Of a stretch of DNA of 64,000 bases, positions 29,521 through 38,915 are shown in pieces. A program made the position numbers and the translations under genes. Origin of the DNA: Streptomyces sp. P3 (GTDB taxonomy: Bacteria; Actinomycetota; Actinomycetes; Streptomycetales; Streptomycetaceae); the NCBI GenBank assembly GCA_016893485.2, contig JAFEKX020000001.1, forward strand, positions 62,001 to 126,000, written 5' to 3'. The stretch's first letter is position 1. Each line of letters starts with the position of its first letter. The notes beneath the pieces were generated by a model, which worked only from the letters and a program-made list of their open reading frames with translations, made no database searches and had not been told where the DNA came from.

Positions 29521-29985
29521 TCAGCCCTCGCCGGTACCGACTGTGCTGGTGGACTCGAAGCGGTACCCGACGCCCCACACCGTCCGGATAAGCCGGAGCC
29601 GCCCCGGATCGTCCTCGACCTTGGCTCGCAACCGCCGCACCTGCACGGTGACGGTCGACAGATCGCCGAAGTCCCACTCCCCACCTGCCGCAGGAGAACC
29701 TCCCGGCTGAGTGCCCGCTCGGGGTGTCGCAAGAAGAAGGTAAGGAGGTTGAACTCCCTTACCGTAAGCGCGAGTTCGCTGCCGTCCTGGTGGTGCGGCG
29801 GCCGACGCGGTCGGCGGTGAGTCCGGCCGATCGCAGGGTGGGTGCGGCGGGCGCGGGCCGAGTGCGCCGTAGCACCGACTCCACGCGCAGGACCAGTTCA
29901 CGGGGGCCGAACGGCTTGGTGACGTAGTCGTCGGCACCGACCTCCAGGACCAGGCTCCGGCCACCGGCCTTGCTCGGCAGCCGAT
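29521..29985 (-). pseudogene. OmpR-type response regulator, truncated
   Basis: Only the end of the receiver ([20 protein letters not shown]) and the winged helix remain: [31 protein letters not shown], then WDFGDLSTVTVQVRRLRAKV and LIRTVWGVGYRFEST. At least two indels (near 29775 and 29690) split the DNA-binding domain. About 80 residues of the receiver, including the phospho-acceptor Asp, are absent upstream of 29985, where the sequence gives way to the promoter of the divergent GT2 gene. With its kinase also damaged, this two-component system is dead. Confidence 0.78.
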
Positions 29986-30051
29986 TTCACGGCTCGACGT
30001 CCGCGTTTCGTAAGGACCGGAAGCCTGATATGCCCGATTCTCGCCCGTAGG

Positions 30052-30798
30052 GTGAAAGCCGTGACGACCTTCCCCGCAACGGAACCGGACCCGGCGCCTG
30101 TCGACTTGGTCCTCCCCTGTCTGAACGAGGCCGAGGCCCTGCCCTGGGTACTCGCCCGCATCCCGGCCGGCTGGCGCGCGCTCGTCGTGGACAACGGATC
30201 CACGGATGGTTCGGCGGAACTGGCCCGCAGCCTCGGCGCCACCGTCGTACATGAGGAGCGCCGCGGATTCGGTGCCGCCTGCCACGCCGGACTGATGGCC
30301 GCCACCGCGGACATCGTGTGCTTCTGCGACTGCGACGCCTCGCTCGACCCGTCCCTGCTGGTGCCCTTCGTCCGCGAAGTACGGGACGGCGAGGCGGACC
30401 TGGTCCTCGGGCGGCGCCGTCCGCAGGGACGAGGCGCCTGGCCCGCGCACGCCCGGGCCGGCAACATCGCGCTGGCCGGGATGCTGCGCCGCCGCACCGG
30501 GCTGCGCCTGCACGACCTCGGCCCGCTGCGTGCGGCCCGCCGCGCGGATCTGCTCGCCCTCGGCCTGACGGACCGTCGCAGCGGCTACCCGCTCCAGATG
30601 GTCGTGCGGGCCGCGGACGCCGGTCTGCGAGTGGCCGAGCACGATGTGCCGTATCTGCCGCGCACCGGCGCCTCCAAGGTCACCGGGACCTGGCGCGGAA
30701 CCTGGCAGGCGGTGCGGGACATGCGCCGGGTCCTGGCCGAACCCCCGGCCCCCACGGGCATGTCGACCACCGGCTCCTTCTCCCCTCCCAAGGAGTGA
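30052..30798 (+). CDS. Glycosyltransferase family 2 protein
   Basis: Intact 248-residue GT-A enzyme. VDLVLPCLNEAEALPWVLAR is the GT2 start, ALVVDNGSTDGSAELARSLG the nucleotide-binding loop, and CFCDCDASLDP the DxD-type metal site. No membrane helices are obvious, so it resembles the dolichyl-phosphate-mannose-synthase-like soluble enzymes. It leads a rightward operon: the DUF2064 gene starts eight bases after its stop, and the methyltransferase overlaps that. GTG 30052 is used; GTG 30061 is an alternative. Confidence 0.92.
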   Translation: MKAVTTFPATEPDPAPVDLVLPCLNEAEALPWVLARIPAGWRALVVDNGSTDGSAELARSLGATVVHEERRGFGAACHAGLMAATADIVCFCDCDASLDPSLLVPFVREVRDGEADLVLGRRRPQGRGAWPAHARAGNIALAGMLRRRTGLRLHDLGPLRAARRADLLALGLTDRRSGYPLQMVVRAADAGLRVAEHDVPYLPRTGASKVTGTWRGTWQAVRDMRRVLAEPPAPTGMSTTGSFSPPKE

Positions 30799-30805
30799 TC
30801 TCTCG

Positions 30806-31423
30806 GTGACCACTCTTCTTGTCATCGCCAAGGAACCGCTGCCGGGACGGGTGAAGACCCGGCTGACTCCGCCGTTCACGCCCGAGGAGGCCGCCGCGCT
30901 CGCCGAGGCGTCGCTGGTCGACACACTGGAGGTGGTGCTGGCGACGCCCGCACGGCGGCGGGTGCTGGTGCTTGCCGGAGCGCCGGGTCCCTGGCTGCCG
31001 CCGGGCTTCGACGTCGTACCGCAGTGCGACGGCGGGCTCGACGAGCGGCTGGCCGCGGCCTTCGGCGGCTGCGACGGGCCCGCCCTGCTCATCGGCATGG
31101 ACACCCCGCAGGTGACGCCCGAACTCCTCACCGTCGACTTCGCCGATCACGACGCATACTTCGGCCCGGCCGAGGACGGCGGGTTCTGGGCCCTGGGCCT
31201 CGCCGAACCCGACCCTGCACTCCTGCGCGGCGTACCGATGTCGACACCCACCACCGGTGCCGTGCAGCGCGGCCGGCTCACGGCCGGGGGTCTCCGCGTC
31301 CACGATCTGCCGAGTCTGCGGGACGTCGACACGGCCCACGACGCCGAACTGGTCGCCGCCGAAGCGCCAGAGGGGCGATTCGCACGTGAACTGGCGAGAC
31401 TGCACACGGCAGTTGCCCAGTGA
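30806..31423 (+). CDS. DUF2064 (TIGR04282-like) nucleotidyl/glycosyltransferase
   Basis: Intact 205-residue protein beginning TTLLVIAKEPLPGRVKTRL, the GT-A/nucleotidyltransferase signature of the DUF2064 family, with LLIGMDTPQVTPELL and FGPAEDGGFWALGL further on. Family members sit beside GT2 and methyltransferase genes in actinobacteria; one branch is linked to arsenosugar formation. AAGGAG lies ten bases before the GTG at 30806. Its stop (31421-31423) overlaps the GTG of the methyltransferase, indicating coupled translation. Confidence 0.9.
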   Translation: MTTLLVIAKEPLPGRVKTRLTPPFTPEEAAALAEASLVDTLEVVLATPARRRVLVLAGAPGPWLPPGFDVVPQCDGGLDERLAAAFGGCDGPALLIGMDTPQVTPELLTVDFADHDAYFGPAEDGGFWALGLAEPDPALLRGVPMSTPTTGAVQRGRLTAGGLRVHDLPSLRDVDTAHDAELVAAEAPEGRFARELARLHTAVAQ

Positions 31424-32312
31424 ACGCCGGACACGAGACGGAGCAGCCGACCGCGAAGAGGAGCCCGGCAACCGCCCTCATGAACCACCCCCGCGGAGCC
31501 TGACCGGTCACCCGACAGCGGATGTCGGAGAGCGATCCGCGCTGTCGTCCGGGCGGCTGCCCTCCGCGCCGCTCGACGTCACGGCACGCCCCTGGTCAGC
31601 CGATCCGTACACCGATGCGCTGCGTACCGGCCGCGGCCCCTCTACCTGCGCCGCAGCGACGGCTGGCTGCTGCCCCTGGAGGTCGAGCGGTGGTGCGCCG
31701 AGGCCGATGCCGCGGACCTTGAGGTGCTGGGGCGGTGCGAGGGGGCCGTGCTCGACGTGGGGTGCGGACCCGGGCGGCTCGTGGCGGCGCTCGCCGCGCG
31801 GGGGTGGCGGGCGCTGGGTGTCGATGTCAGCGAGGCTGCCGTCGCGCACACCGTCCGCCTCGGCGGGCAGGCACTGCGCCGGTCCGTCTTCCAACCCTCC
31901 CCGGCGAGGGTCGCTGGGACACCGCCCTCCTCATCGACGGCAACGTCGGCATCGGCGGCAACCCCACGCCCTGCTGCGACGGGTGTCCCAACTCCTCGCC
32001 GGCGACGGACTGTTGATCGCCGAGACTGTCCCGGTCGATGTCGACGAACGCGTGCAGGTGCACGTCGCCGACGGCCGAGGCGCCTCCGGCAGTGCCTTCC
32101 CCTGGGCCCGGCTGGGCACCCCCGCCCTGCTGCGCCACGCCCGCCGGGCGGGGTGGCGCCCGGACGGTCAGTGGACGGCCGACGGTCGCTCCTTCCTCGC
32201 CCTGCGCAACCGCAGGACGAGCAGCGCGGCCGAGCCCCCGAACAGCACCGCGGTGACCAGCAGCCAGCGGGACAGGAACCCGTCGCCGGACAGGCCGGTG
32301 GCCGACCGGTAG
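31420..32312 (+). CDS. SAM-dependent methyltransferase (four frameshifts)
   Basis: Class I methyltransferase. Corrected order: SSGRLPSAPLDVTARPWSAD, LYLRRSDGWLLPLEVERW, motif I AVLDVGCGPGRLVAALAARG, LGVDVSEAAVAHTVRLGG, TALLIDGNVGIGG, HALLRRVSQLLAGDGLLIAE and RRAGWRPDGQWTADGRSFLA. Four single C deletions (near 31490, 31641, 31900 and 31963) scatter it over the frames. GTG 31420 overlaps the DUF2064 stop as GTGA. The C-terminal 50 codons overlap a convergent membrane gene and may be extended by a lost stop. Confidence 0.82.
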
Positions 32313-32633
32313 TGGTCCGCCACCTGTCCACTGATCAACGGGAACCACACCAGCAGCAGGAGGCCGGACAACATGGCCGGGACCCGGACGTAGACCATCC
32401 ACGTCCCGCGGCCGACCGCCCCAACGCTCCCGCCACGGCCCGGTCCGCCCCCGCGTACAACGGCACCAGCACCAGGTCGTGCACCAGCGCCGCTCCCACG
32501 AACCACAGCGCCACCCCGAACCAGTCGTCCGCGAGCAGCCGCACCCCGCGTAGCCGGCGAGCGCGAACGAGCAGGCGAGGAGAAGGATCTGCAGTGGGCT
32601 GCCGAGGGGCGGCCGTCTGAACGGAATGCGCAT
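32168..32633 (-). CDS. Small four-helix membrane protein (two frameshifts)
   Basis: About 155 residues with four hydrophobic segments: LQILLLACSFALAGYAG, WFGVALWFVGAALVHDLVLV, AMLSGLLLLVWFPLISGQVA and WLLVTAVLFGGSAALLVLRL. Two indels (near 32543 and 32425) divide it. The ATG overlaps the stop of the molybdopterin oxidoreductase (TGATG at 32635-32631), so the two are translationally coupled and the protein may be a membrane partner of that enzyme. No family recognised. Confidence 0.68.
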
Positions 32634-33868
32634 CACAGGTCTCCGAACGTCATCCGGGCCACCCATTTGGTGTTGAGCACGCCGGGCGCCGCGGGGACGA
32701 TGACGCGCGCCGGGTAGCCGTGGTCAGGGGTGAGGTCCTCGCCGTTGACGAACAGGGCGAGCAGGGAACGCGGGTCGGCGACCTGGTTGGCGCGCAGGGC
32801 CGCGCGCCGGAACGCCCCGTGGCGTTGCAGCGACTCCACGAGGACGTCCACAGGATCGTCGTGTCCGACCAGCGCGGCCAGATCGCGCAGTCGTACACCC
32901 CGCCACCACTGGTCCGAGGTCGACCAGCCCTCCACGCAGGCGATGGGCAACGCCGAGCTGTGGAGGGCCAGTTGGAGGAGCTGGGGGCGGGCGAGCCGTA
33001 CGTTGCGGCCGTCACGCCCGGTCACGACCAGCCGCCACGCTTCCTCTCCGGCCTCCGTCGGGCTGATTCCCGCGTAGGCGGCCGTCTTGTTGATCTGGAA
33101 CCCGCCTGGACCGCCGCCCGGTTCGGGCCCGCCGTGCGGTGCGAGGACCGCCGTCTCCCGCAGCGGTCCGTCGAAGCTGCGGCCCGCCGTCGTAGCGAGC
33201 AGGAGCAGCGATCCGCCGCCCACCACACCGAGGGCACCGCGCCGCGAGACGGTGGGTTCCGCGGGATTCGGTGACACCAACTCCCGTTCCCCTGAGGGTT
33301 GTTCGTCCCGGAGGTGGCGCAGGTTGCGCAGGGCCAAGGGTGTCTTCAGGACGGCGTGCGCGAGGAATGCGGCGAAGAAGACCCAGGCGCCGTAGAAGTG
33401 CAGGGGGTAGAAGGAGCCGGGGAAGATGTAGTCCAGCTGGACGTTGAGGACGCCGGTGGTGAACTCGAACAGGCCGCCGCCCACGAGGAGAAGCAGTGAG
33501 AGCCGTTCCAGGGCATGGGCGAGGGAGCGGGCGGGCGGCAGCGCGAACAGCTTCGGCACGACCGACCACAGCTTGGCCAGCAGCACGGGGATCAGTGCGA
33601 TACCGAGGGTGACATGGACGCCCTGCGTGAGGCGGTACAGCCAGGACGGGTGCGTCGGCCAGGAGAAGAGATAGAAGCCGAGCAGGCCCTTGTCCGGGGT
33701 CTGGTCGTTCACCGGCGACAGGCCCGGGTTGTAGGCGGCGTACGACACCAGGCCCGTCACGAACAGCACCGTGATCCCGACGAGCAGCACGACGCCCAGC
33801 ACGGAGGTGAACCAGGGACCGCGCAGCGGGCTGCGCCAGAACGCAGGTGAGGAGGGGGAACGTGGCAT
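32633..33868 (-). CDS. Membrane-anchored molybdopterin-dependent oxidoreductase (sulfite-oxidase-fold)
   Basis: Intact 411-residue fusion. The N-terminal half is a cytochrome-b-like membrane domain with several helices (SVLGVVLLVGITVLFVTGLV, THPSWLYRLTQGVHVTLGIA, HALERLSLLLLVGGGLFEF, PLHFYGAWVFFAAFLAHAVL). The C-terminal half is a sulfite-oxidase-type Moco domain with the Cys ligand in IACVEGWSTSDQWWRGVRLR and EDLTPDHGYPARVIVPA. An internal SRRGALGVVGGG resembles a twin-arginine motif between the two. I use ATG 33868, consistent with MPRSPSSPAFWR being a membrane start. Electron acceptor and substrate are unknown. Confidence 0.9.
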   Translation of the reverse strand: MPRSPSSPAFWRSPLRGPWFTSVLGVVLLVGITVLFVTGLVSYAAYNPGLSPVNDQTPDKGLLGFYLFSWPTHPSWLYRLTQGVHVTLGIALIPVLLAKLWSVVPKLFALPPARSLAHALERLSLLLLVGGGLFEFTTGVLNVQLDYIFPGSFYPLHFYGAWVFFAAFLAHAVLKTPLALRNLRHLRDEQPSGERELVSPNPAEPTVSRRGALGVVGGGSLLLLATTAGRSFDGPLRETAVLAPHGGPEPGGGPGGFQINKTAAYAGISPTEAGEEAWRLVVTGRDGRNVRLARPQLLQLALHSSALPIACVEGWSTSDQWWRGVRLRDLAALVGHDDPVDVLVESLQRHGAFRRAALRANQVADPRSLLALFVNGEDLTPDHGYPARVIVPAAPGVLNTKWVARMTFGDL

Positions 33869-33980
33869 GACCCGACCGTAGGCCGGGAACACCCCCGAAC
33901 GGGTCCGCAAACCATGACGAAACCCTGACGTCCACTCCGGCGGCGGCTCCATCGGCCACCCTCCGGCCTAGCGTGTCGGT

Positions 33981-35398
33981 GTGAACCGCGATCTTCTCCG
34001 CGACCGTCCCCGTGTCCGTCCCGACGACCGTCCGCGTGACGTTCCGGGCGACGGCCGGCGCGACCTCGTCCGCGACCTGGCCTCAGTTCTCGCCGCTGCC
34101 GTGCTCGTCCTGGTGGCCGTCCTCGTCGGCGACGCCGTCCAACACCGTGATCATTCGCTCTTCGTCGGCTGGCCACCCGTGTTCGCCCAGTGGGAACCGC
34201 ACGTCGGCCCCGGCACCCCGGCGGCGCTCGCCGTCGCGGTCGCCGTCGTCGCCTACGGTCCCGCGCTCGCCGTCCGACTGCCCTGGCGGGCCCTGCTGTT
34301 CACCGCCTGGGGCACTGCCATGGCCTGGACGTTCTCCCTGGCCCTGGTCGACGGCTGGCAGCGCGGCATCGCCGGACGGCTGACGACCACGAACGAATAC
34401 CTCACGGTCATCGACCGCTTCCACGACGTCCCCGCCACCCTGCGCGACTTCACCCACCACATCCTCAGCCACTCCCCCGCCCCCTGGCCCGCGCACATCG
34501 CCGGGCACCCCCGGCGGCCACCGTCACCTTCGTCCTCCTCGACCGGATCGGCCTGGGCGGCGGAGCCTGGGCGGGCGTCTGGTGCATCACCGTCGGGGCG
34601 ACCGCCGCCACCGCGGTCCTCGTCACCGTGCGCGCACTCGCCGGCGAGGAACTCGCCCGCCGCGCCGCCCCCTACCTCGTCCTCGCCCCGGCCGCCGTGT
34701 GGATGGGCACCTCCGCCGACGGCTACTTCGCGGCGGTCGCCGCCTGGTCCGTGGCTTTCCTCGCCCTCGCCGTTACGGGACACCGACCGCGCTCCGCCGG
34801 GCTCGCCTCCGGCCTCCTCTTCGGCCTCACCGCGTACCTCTCCTACGGCCTGACTCTGTTCGGCGTGATCGCGGGCGCGGCACTGCTGCTCGGTCACCGA
34901 CGGCTCCGTCCCCTCCCGTACGTCGTCGCCGGACTCACTGTCGTCCCCGTCGTGTTCACACTCCTCGGCTTCAACTGGTGGGAGGCGTACCACCTGTTGA
35001 TCACCCGCTACTACGAAGGTGTCGGCGGGACCCGGCCCTACGGCTACTGGGTGTGGGCGAACCTGGCCTGCACCGCGCTGATCGTGGGCCCGGCGACGGT
35101 CGTGGGACTGCGCCGGTCGGGCGCCGCGTCCGCACGTCCCGGACTCCGGGACCTCCGGGGCGGTTTCCGTACGGCCCCGCCCGAACCCCGGCTCGCCCTG
35201 CTCGTGTTCGCCGCACTGCTGGCCCTGCTCGTCGCCGACCTCTCCGGCATGAGCAAGGCGGAGACGGAACGCATCTGGCTGCCGTTCGCGATGTGGCTGC
35301 TTGCCGCGTGCGCGTTCCTTCCCAGGCCCCGCGCCTGGCTCACGGCACAGGCCGTCCTGGCCCTGCTCCTCAACCACCTGCTGCTAACGGGGTGGTGA
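33981..35398 (+). CDS. Polytopic membrane protein, GT-C-like (one frameshift)
   Basis: About 473 residues with roughly ten helices, for example LASVLAAAVLVLVAVLVGDA, AVAVAVVAYGPALAVRLP, GLFGVIAGAALLLG-type stretches and LLVFAALLALLVADLSGM. One missing C near 34512 joins FTHHILSHSPAPWPAHIAGH to ATVTFVLLDRIGLGGGAWAG. The His-rich periplasmic loop and ETERIWLPFAMWLLAACAFL near the end resemble actinobacterial GT-C (mannosyl/arabinosyltransferase-like) proteins, a tentative match. It is divergent from the molybdopterin enzyme gene and may belong with the GT2/DUF2064 set. Confidence 0.75.
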
Positions 35399-35745
35399 CG
35401 ATCGAGGACAGGGCCACGGCCACCGATCGACACGGATCTAGCGCACCTCGTAGCGTCCCTCGGCCGCGTTCTGCACCGTTCCCTGCGCATCGGAGCCGGA
35501 CTTGCCCCGCCTCCGCTCGGACTCCCGGCATGCCCGGAAGCGGACCGCGTACGCGTGCGTGGCGTTGATGGGGCGTCAGAGTGCAGGCCGACTCCTCGTG
35601 TAGACACAACGGCCATCACGGAGAGACTCACTCGAGTACGTAACGCATGCCGCAACTCGGCCGGATGCACAAGGGCGGGCGCCACCCCGGCTTCGGGGAA
35701 CGGGTGTGAGTTTAGTCGGGGTAGAGGAAATCCCGGTGAGAACGA
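35399..35745. other. Intergenic stretch, no gene supported
   Basis: I see no coding signal above background on either strand. It separates the membrane-protein gene from the recombinase remnant. No clear terminator or promoter stands out. Confidence 0.5.
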
Positions 35746-36335
35746 TCATGGTCTCTGCGTGAGGGTGCTGACGCGGTTCTCGTACTCGCGGCGGGCCTTG
35801 CGCTGGGCCGGGACTGCCGAAGCGCCGGGGCCGCCATCCGGCGGGCGGGGAGTCGGTGGTGCACGGCCGGGACGGCGGTGACGCGCGGGGGTGTAGCCGT
35901 GGCCACGGCGTACGGTCACCCCTTGGTCGAGCGGAGCCCGCTCGGCGGGCCGCAGCTCGGTCGTGTGGAGGAAGTCGGCAACCTTGCCCGGCATGTCGAG
36001 GGCAACCGGCAGCTCCGGGGCGGTGGCGTCCGGGTCGGCGGCCGTGTGGTCGGGCATGAGGTCGGCGACGGACGTACGGATGCCGCCGCGGCTGACGCCG
36101 TGGTCGCGGGCGAGGGCCGCGATCGAGCGGCCTTCCAGGTACGCGACGCGCACGGCCTCGGTCTTGTCGGCCGCAACGGCGGGGCGACGTCCGCCCCTGC
36201 TGCCCTTCGCTTCGGCGGCGCGCAGTCCGTCGTAGGTGAGCTCGCGCTGGAGTTCGCCGGCGGCGAGGGTCTGCACCATGAACTTCACGGTGGACAGCAG
36301 CTCTCCGGTGCGTGGGTGGCGGAGGATCGGACCCC
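35746..36335 (-). mobile_element. Serine recombinase (resolvase/invertase) C-terminal remnant
   Basis: The recognisable core runs GELLSTVKFMVQTLAAGELQ, RELTYDGLRAAEAKGSRGG and the DNA-binding domain AVRVAYLEGRSIAALARDHG then VSRGGIRTSVADLMPD. The catalytic N-terminal domain with its Ser and Arg residues is missing upstream of about 36335, so it cannot recombine DNA. The open frame continues past the HTH without known similarity. The 36336-36537 interval to the next gene holds nothing recognisable. Confidence 0.65.
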
Positions 36336-36537
36336 ATCTGTCGTCAAACCCTGTCAGCAGTCACCATCGGATCCCAGGGGATTCGGGCCACTGTGGGCTC
36401 CCGAATGGCACGGGTTCATTGGACGCTCGTTCCGCCTGTCGTCGAACGATGGCACCCTCAAGTGAGAACTGCGTCTGCCGGAAGGTGTCGACATCAAGGT
36501 GACTGCGGTTGCCGCAGCCCTTGGAGGAGCAGTTCGA

Positions 36538-37086
36538 TCAATCGGCGGGGGTCATAGCGGGGTCGTCGTCGCGTGCGACGCAGAGGTTGCCGATGCCGCG
36601 CATCAGTTCGTAGGGCTGGATGCCGGGCTGGACCTCGCCCGCGTCGACTGCGGCGTCGAGCAGTTGGGCGCTCACGGGCAGCAGGCGGTCGATGAAGTAG
36701 GTGTGCAGCGCGGCGAAGCGGTCGCTGTCGGACTGCAGGGCGTCGGCGAGCCCGTGCTTAGTGACCAGGAAGTCGACGAAGAGGTCGATCCATTGACGCA
36801 GCGCGTCGAACGGAGAGTCCGAACTGGCCAGCAGGTTCGGGCCGGCCTCCGCGCATGCCTCGATCTGGTGGCGGTAGACGGCGGTGACGAGATCCGCCCG
36901 GGTCGGGAAGTGGCGGTAGATCGTGGCCATCCCCACGCCGGCCCGGGCCGCGATCTGGCGGATCGGCGCGTCGACGCCGGAGGCGACGAACACCTCGGCG
37001 GCGGCCGTGAGCACCGTCTGCTGGTTGCGCTGGGCGTCGGCGCGCTTGCTTCGGGCCGCCTTGCCCGCGGGGCTCTCGGTGGGCAT
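36538..37086 (-). CDS. TetR-family transcriptional regulator
   Basis: Intact 182-residue regulator with RNQQTVLTAAAEVFVASGVD and the recognition part IAARAGVGMATIYRHFPTRA. The C-terminal domain (ALRQWIDLFVDFLVTKHGL) is of the common SACE_7040-like type. Start at ATG 37086; an upstream GTG/ATG at 37116 would overlap the -35 of the divergent promoter. It faces away from an alpha/beta hydrolase and probably controls it through the TAAGTGG-N9-CCACTTA dyad. Confidence 0.92.
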   Translation of the reverse strand: MPTESPAGKAARSKRADAQRNQQTVLTAAAEVFVASGVDAPIRQIAARAGVGMATIYRHFPTRADLVTAVYRHQIEACAEAGPNLLASSDSPFDALRQWIDLFVDFLVTKHGLADALQSDSDRFAALHTYFIDRLLPVSAQLLDAAVDAGEVQPGIQPYELMRGIGNLCVARDDDPAMTPAD

Positions 37087-37109
37087 CACGCTCTTCCTTC
37101 CAACATCAC

Positions 37110-37161
37110 TTGACAAAACGGAGCGCCGTTCCGGATATTAAGTGGTGCAGCGCTCCACTTA
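37110..37161 (+). promoter_or_regulatory. Promoter and TetR operator of the 37263 hydrolase
   Basis: TTGACA at 37110-37115 and GATATT at 37134-37139 (18-base spacing) make a good rightward promoter. TAAGTGG (37139-37145) and CCACTTA (37155-37161) form a 7-bp inverted repeat right at the expected transcription start. A wider GGAGCGCC/GGCGCTCC pair (about 37120 and 37177) brackets it. Confidence 0.7.
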
Positions 37162-37262
37162 GAGGTTAGCCGAAGGGGCGCTCCTGTACCCCTGTCTGCC
37201 ACCGGCTGGCCAAGATCGGTGGCGGCAGGACCCAAATTGCCAATAGAAGGAGAAACAGCGCA

Positions 37263-38225
37263 ATGACGAGCACATCCGCCGCCACCGCAGACGTCCTGGG
37301 CACGCCCGTTCCGGTCTTGTCCTACAGCCCGCTGGCGCTGTCCGTACCCGGACGTCCCGTGGATCTTGAGGTACGAGTCACCGCACCCGAGACCGGAACC
37401 GACCTGCCCGTCATCCTGCTCTCCCACGGCCAGGGCCCCTCGAACAACCTCTCCTCGCTGAACGGCTACGCGCCGCTGGTCAACTTCTGGGCGGCGCACG
37501 GATTCGTCGTCATCCAGCCCACTCACCTCACCTCCAGGACGCTGGCCCACCAGGTCGCCGACGCCCCCGGAGCACCTTTCTTCTGGCGCTCGCGCGCCGA
37601 AGACATGCCGCACATCCTCGATCGGCTCGACGAGATCGAAAAGGCTGTGCCGCTGCTCGCCGGCCGTATCGACCACACCAAGGTGGCCATCGCTGGACAC
37701 TCTTTCGGCGGCTTCACCTCCAGCCTCCTGCTCGGCGCGCGGGTCACCGACCCCGACACCGGGGAGGAAGTAAGCGTCATCGAGCCCCGGATCAAGGCGG
37801 GAGTGCTGCTGGCCGCGCCTGGCCGGGGCGACGTCCTCAACGGACCCATGGGCAGCGCGCTGCCGGTCTTCGGGACCATCGACTTCTCCACGATGACCAC
37901 GCCCGCGCTGGTCGTCGCCGGCGACGAGGACGACTCCCGGCACTTCACCGACATGGGGCCGGACTGGCACGCTGACCCCTACACCCTCAGCCCGAGCCCC
38001 AAGTCCCTGCTCACCCTGTTCGGCGCGGGGCACGCGCTCGGCGGGATCCCCGGATACGACGTAGCCGAGACCACGGACGAGAATCCCGAACGAGTCGCCG
38101 CAGTCGCGCGGCTCACCCTGGCCTACCTCCGCACCGAGCTCTACCCCGGGGACCCCGCCTGGCAGGCAGCCCGCGACGCGATGACGGCCGGTCCCAACCC
38201 GCTCGGACGGGTCGAATCCAAGTAG
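37263..38225 (+). CDS. Alpha/beta hydrolase (PAF-acetylhydrolase/chlorophyllase-like)
   Basis: Intact 320-residue serine hydrolase. LPVILLSHGQGPSNNLSSLN carries the oxyanion region; the nucleophile is Ser147 in VAIAGHSFGGFTSSLL, an acid lies in ALVVAGDEDDSRHF and the base is in FGAGHALGGIPGYD. No signal peptide. GAAGGAGAAA precedes the ATG. It is under the putative control of the divergent TetR 36538-37086. The substrate is probably an ester, but the exact compound cannot be inferred. Confidence 0.9.
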   Translation: MTSTSAATADVLGTPVPVLSYSPLALSVPGRPVDLEVRVTAPETGTDLPVILLSHGQGPSNNLSSLNGYAPLVNFWAAHGFVVIQPTHLTSRTLAHQVADAPGAPFFWRSRAEDMPHILDRLDEIEKAVPLLAGRIDHTKVAIAGHSFGGFTSSLLLGARVTDPDTGEEVSVIEPRIKAGVLLAAPGRGDVLNGPMGSALPVFGTIDFSTMTTPALVVAGDEDDSRHFTDMGPDWHADPYTLSPSPKSLLTLFGAGHALGGIPGYDVAETTDENPERVAAVARLTLAYLRTELYPGDPAWQAARDAMTAGPNPLGRVESK

Positions 38226-38310
38226 GTCCACCCAGGTCAGCAGCACGAGATGGCCCCGATTGCTGGTTCCCCGTGAGTTCCCGGACAAGCTGCCGCCCGG
38301 CTTCGCCTGA

Positions 38311-38880
38311 TCAGGCCGCTTGGCCGTAGCCGTCCAGGGCGCGCGAGTCGTCGCCGCGGAGCGGGCTGAAGTCGACGTCCAAGTGCGGTTCGTACGCTTC
38401 GGGCTCAAGGCCGAGCTCGTGGGGTGCGTACTCGCCGAAACGGCGGATGTGCTCGGTCAGGTACGGCGAGATGCGGGCCAGGTCCCCGCGGTTGATGACG
38501 TGGCCCTCCTCCTGGAGCTGCCGGACGATCTCGGCGATGTCCAAGGAGGCGCCCGGCCGGTTCTTGTCGCGGATTGCCTTCTGCCAGTTCAGCGTGGCGA
38601 ACGAGATGTCGACCGGGCGGCCGCCCTCGTGTCGTTCGGGGTTGTAGTCGCGCAGGTGCTTGTGGCGGCGGGCGTGCGCGAGCGCGTCCAGACCCCGGTT
38701 GTCCTCCCAGGTGGACGTCAGTTCCAGACGGCTGGTCAGGTCGTACATTGTTGAGCGGTCCTTGAGTAGGTGCCCGTACAGCAGCACCTCTCAGTGGTTG
38801 CCGTGGTGGGCGGCCCTCTTCTCGATCTGCTCGTACTACCCCTCGAACCCGCCGAAGTTGTCGACCGCCGCCGCGGGCAC
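38311..38880 (-). mobile_element. Tn3-family transposase, internal/C-terminal remnant
   Basis: Sequence typical of Tn3-type transposases: YEQIEKRAAHHGNH, EVLLYGHLLKDRSTMYDLTS, RPVDISFATLNWQKAIRDKN, DIAEIVRQLQEEGHVINRGD and LARISPYLTEHIRRFGEYAP. Two in-frame stops occur where Trp is expected: TAG (FEG-stop-YEQ) and TGA (GNH-stop-EVLL). Both are G-to-A type changes, so this is real decay. A short N-terminal Tn3 fragment in the opposite orientation lies at 41375-41480, beyond the NTF2-SDR-TetR module. Confidence 0.65.
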
Positions 38881-38915
38881 CCCAGGGCGCCGGCCTGCCG
38901 GGTGCAGGCTGTCGA

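Noticed and set aside
34253..35377. 374-codon minus-strand frame opposite the GT-C-like membrane protein
   Set aside because: Glu/Gly/Arg-rich shadow with no hydrophobic or domain pattern.
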